This document shows, piece by piece, positions 4,011 to 6,173 of a DNA stretch of 6,173 bases. Both the position numbers and the translations under genes were made by a program. The stretch comes from Corynebacterium sp. (GTDB taxonomy: Bacteria; Actinomycetota; Actinomycetes; Mycobacteriales; Mycobacteriaceae). The stretch lies in contig NZ_JASLIP010000086.1 in NCBI RefSeq assembly GCF_030152825.1, forward strand, positions 1 through 6,173. Direction: 5' to 3'. A model generated the notes under the pieces. It worked only from the letters and a program-made list of their open reading frames with translations, had not been told where the DNA came from and ran no database searches. Positions within the stretch are counted from its first letter, which is position 1. Every line of letters begins with the position of its first letter.

Positions 4011-5710
4011 CGGCTGCTTACTCCTTCGTTCGGCTCGGCGGAGCTTGTGGTTACGGAGCTGGCCCCGCGCACGTCGATGACACGGTCCGCGGCCGCGATG
4101 AGCAGCGGGTCGTGGGAGGCGGCCAGGACTGTGGCGCCACCCTCCGCCGCGGTGCGCAGCTTGCCAATCATGAGGTCCGCGTTCGCCGAATCCAGGTGGG
4201 CGGTTGGCTCGTCGAGAATCAGCAGCTGCTTGCCGGGCACCTGCTCGGCGAAGGCGCGGCGCTGGCGCTGGCCCAGCGAGAGCTGCGAAGTATCGCCGAT
4301 CGCGGCCTCATCCAGCACCGGGCGCTGCGGCAGGTAGGCGGTGCGTTGCCACAATGTCTGACCTGCCCATACAGCTGGCTCGACGTTGCGGCCGCCACTG
4401 CGGTCCTCGCCGCTACTATTCTCCTCGTGGGCATCCTGTGGGACATCCGTTGCAGCCGGGGCGGCGGCAACTTCTTCGACGCGGACGCTGCCCGTTCCGC
4501 TGGTGAGCCCCAATGCCGCGAGCAGGGCGGTGGACTTCCCGGCGCCGTTATCGCCCCGCAGCACCGTGATCTTGCCGGGCTCTGCCTGCCCGCTAAGCCG
4601 CGCCGGTCGGGCACCATCCCGCCCGGGTGCCGAGTAGTTCTCGAAGACCACCCGCAGCCCCTGGGGCGCCGCGGCTGGGGGAGTCTGCGCTGGCCTTGCG
4701 CCCTCATCGGCCGGGACACTCGCACCGTCGAGGGCGCCCAGCACCGCGCTCGCGGCGGCCGCCCCGTCTTGCGCATCGTGGAAGCGAGAGCCGACCTCAC
4801 GGATCGGGGCGTAGACCTCCGGCACGATGATGAGCACCGCCAGCCCCGCGGCCAGGCTCATCTCCCCGCCCAGCAGCCGGAAACCGATATTCACCGCCAC
4901 CAGCGCCACGGAGAGCGTGGCCAGGAACTCCAGCACCATGCCGGAAAGAAAGGCGATGCGCAGCACCCCCATGGTCGAGCGCTGGTGGGAGCGCGCGAGG
5001 CGCTCCACCTCAGAGGTTGGGGCCAGCTGCTGACCGTGGGCGGTGAGCGTGGGCAGCCCCGCCGCCAGGTCCAAGAGCTGATCACTGAGCAACGCCATGT
5101 CTGCCAGCTTGCGCTCCGTGCGGCCCGCCGTGAGCAGGCCCACCAGCCACATGAAGAACGGGATCAGGGGAATCGTGACTGCCACGATGAGCGCCGAGGA
5201 ACGGTCCTGGAACCAGATGGCGGCCAGCGCGATCGGCGTCGATAAGAAGGTGGCGACCGCTGCGGGCAGGAAACCTGTCAGGTACGGGCGGAAGGCATCG
5301 AGGCCGCTGGTCAGCAGGCTGCGGAACTGGGCGACGTCCACGGTCCGCGGGTCCCGGTGAGTCAAAGCAGCCAGGCCACGGCGCCGCAGCTCCGCGAGCA
5401 CCGTATCCGCCGCGGAATCACCCAGCCGGGACTGCGCCCACGCCACGAGGGCCCGCAACACTGCTACCGCGACTAGCCAGGCCAGCAGCGCCGGGTCGAG
5501 GCGCTGGGCGAATTGCCCAATCTCGCCGGGTTGAGCCTCTCCCGCTCCCGGCGTCACCTGACCCAGCGGCGCCTCGCCACCCAGCACTCCAGCGACGAGG
5601 TGGCCGAGCAGCAAGCCAGCGGCGATGCTCAAACCCACCCCGGCCACCGAAAGCGCCGCGCTCAGCAGCACCCAGCGCCGCGCCGGGGCCGAAACCCGCA
5701 AGAGCTGCAT
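4007..5710 (-). CDS. cydD: CydD subunit of the CydDC ABC exporter (cytochrome bd assembly)
   Basis: Inner-membrane ABC half-transporter, 567 residues, partner of CydC. Six hydrophobic segments lie at about 13-43, 72-93, 145-167, 171-195, 252-280 and 284-302. The conserved stretch AQFRSLLTSGLDAFRPYLTGF (127-147) and IPLIPFFMWLVG (180-191) are typical of CydD. The ATPase domain has Walker A GDNGAGKST (386-394), Q-loop YLPQ (459-462), signature LSLGQ (477-481, instead of LSGGQ), Walker B LLILDE (496-501) and H-loop SHD with H533. Two oddities stand out. An acidic low-complexity insertion occupies about 415-441. Only 14 residues separate Q462 from the signature motif, where ABC exporters normally have about 50, so most of the helical subdomain is missing. 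The ATG at 5710 is used because it overlaps the cydB stop as TAATG. A frame extension to 5851 merely overlaps cydB. No strong ribosome binding site precedes the ATG, consistent with reinitiation after cydB translation. Confidence 0.92.
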   Translation of the reverse strand: MQLLRVSAPARRWVLLSAALSVAGVGLSIAAGLLLGHLVAGVLGGEAPLGQVTPGAGEAQPGEIGQFAQRLDPALLAWLVAVAVLRALVAWAQSRLGDSAADTVLAELRRRGLAALTHRDPRTVDVAQFRSLLTSGLDAFRPYLTGFLPAAVATFLSTPIALAAIWFQDRSSALIVAVTIPLIPFFMWLVGLLTAGRTERKLADMALLSDQLLDLAAGLPTLTAHGQQLAPTSEVERLARSHQRSTMGVLRIAFLSGMVLEFLATLSVALVAVNIGFRLLGGEMSLAAGLAVLIIVPEVYAPIREVGSRFHDAQDGAAAASAVLGALDGASVPADEGARPAQTPPAAAPQGLRVVFENYSAPGRDGARPARLSGQAEPGKITVLRGDNGAGKSTALLAALGLTSGTGSVRVEEVAAAPAATDVPQDAHEENSSGEDRSGGRNVEPAVWAGQTLWQRTAYLPQRPVLDEAAIGDTSQLSLGQRQRRAFAEQVPGKQLLILDEPTAHLDSANADLMIGKLRTAAEGGATVLAASHDPLLIAAADRVIDVRGASSVTTSSAEPNEGVSSR

Positions 5711-5712
5711 TA
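5708..5712 (-). promoter_or_regulatory. TAATG stop/start overlap, cydB-cydD
   Basis: The minus strand reads TAATG, with the cydB stop TAA and the cydD start ATG sharing one A. Since no good Shine-Dalgarno sequence precedes this ATG, cydD translation probably depends on ribosomes that finish cydB. Confidence 0.8.
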
Positions 5713-6173
5713 GAGATGCACCGGCTCCGCCACGATCCGACGCCGGAAAATCCAGTAGGTGTACCCCTGGTAAAGCAGTACGAACGGGGTCACGATCACC
5801 GCGGCCCAGGTCATGACCTTCAGGGTGTAGGGGTTGGACGCGGCCTGCCAAATATCCAGGTCAGTCCACAGCATCGGGAACATCGCCCCGAAGCCCAGCA
5901 CCACCACGGACACGATCGCCAGGGCGGTGGCGCTGAACGCCCAACCATCCCGCTGCGCGACCGTCGCAGCCACCGCGCCGAGCAGCCCCGCGACCGCGAG
6001 CGCCAGCGGCACCCAGGTCCACGCCTTGCCGTAGCCCAGCTGAGTCCAGAGGGCGAACACGCCACCGAACCCAATCGAGCCGACCGCCAGCGGGGCGATG
6101 AAGCGCTGCGCCTCCTCGCGCAGCACGCCCGCGGTCTTGAGCCGGATGAAGGTCAGCCCGTGCAGCGCGAAGA
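5710..6173 (-). CDS. cydB: CydB, cytochrome bd quinol oxidase subunit II (C-terminal part)
   Basis: Partial gene: the last 153 codons are present and the 5' end lies beyond the right edge. The visible part begins FALHGLTFIRLKTAGVLREE, matching the CydB pattern of a membrane helix ending in an LKT-x(3)-LRE cytoplasmic turn. Three or four further hydrophobic segments follow, then the diagnostic C-terminus with NPYTLKVMTWAAVIVTPFVL, YQGYTYWIFRRRI and a stop. CydB pairs with CydA in the membrane to oxidise menaquinol and reduce O2, the high-affinity respiratory branch. CydA carries the hemes, and its gene is expected immediately upstream, outside the window. The cydB stop shares its last A with the cydD start (TAATG), indicating one operon. 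No premature stop is seen in the visible part. Confidence 0.93.
   Translation of the reverse strand, partial: FALHGLTFIRLKTAGVLREEAQRFIAPLAVGSIGFGGVFALWTQLGYGKAWTWVPLALAVAGLLGAVAATVAQRDGWAFSATALAIVSVVVLGFGAMFPMLWTDLDIWQAASNPYTLKVMTWAAVIVTPFVLLYQGYTYWIFRRRIVAEPVHL

Noticed and set aside
4112..5245. Long plus-strand frame of 377 codons antisense to cydD
   Set aside because: Shadow of cydD; the minus strand carries all transporter motifs.
5711..5851. Upstream extension of cydD into cydB
   Set aside because: It is out-of-frame cydB sequence; the TAATG overlap and homology place the start at 5710.

Overview
The window reads as chromosomal sequence of a high-GC actinobacterium, most likely a Corynebacterium or close relative in the Mycobacteriales. 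The evidence is an FhaA-type protein (N-terminal DUF3662, C-terminal FHA domain) next to a tRNA-Leu(CAG) gene, an arrangement I recall from Mycobacterium tuberculosis (Rv0020c beside leuT), plus a cydABDC-type operon with Corynebacterium-like compact ABC subunits. I cannot name the species.

Layout, left to right. fhaA (3-1214, minus strand) is complete. A 324-bp divergent intergenic region (1215-1538) carries a perfect TATAAT box for fhaA, a repeat-rich fhaA leader and a possible promoter for the tRNA. The tRNA-Leu(CAG) gene (1539-1623, plus) is followed by a strong intrinsic terminator (1647-1686). A GNAT acetyltransferase resembling spermidine/spermine acetyltransferases (1731-2348, plus) is probably translated from a leaderless mRNA. 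After a 42-bp convergent gap comes the 3' part of the cyd operon on the minus strand: cydC (2391-4010), cydD (4007-5710) and the C-terminal third or so of cydB (5710 to the right edge). cydA is expected beyond the right edge; the fhaB/rodA/pbpA/pknAB cluster is expected beyond the left edge.

How the genes work together. cydB encodes a subunit of cytochrome bd quinol oxidase, and CydD and CydC form the heterodimeric ABC exporter needed to assemble that oxidase. The three genes overlap by stop/start signals (TAATG and ATGA) and are almost certainly co-transcribed and translationally coupled. FhaA belongs to the Ser/Thr kinase and cell-wall regulatory network. The acetyltransferase is an independent gene between the two blocks.

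No new defence system, mobile element, CRISPR array or clearly novel multi-gene system is visible. The most interesting signals are in the CydDC ATPase: sequence deviations concentrate in one of the two composite ATP sites, the CydD helical subdomain is strongly shortened, and CydC stops two residues after its H-loop histidine. Secondary points are a 15-bp repeat expansion inside the acetyltransferase, its apparent leaderless promoter, and the repeat-containing fhaA leader.
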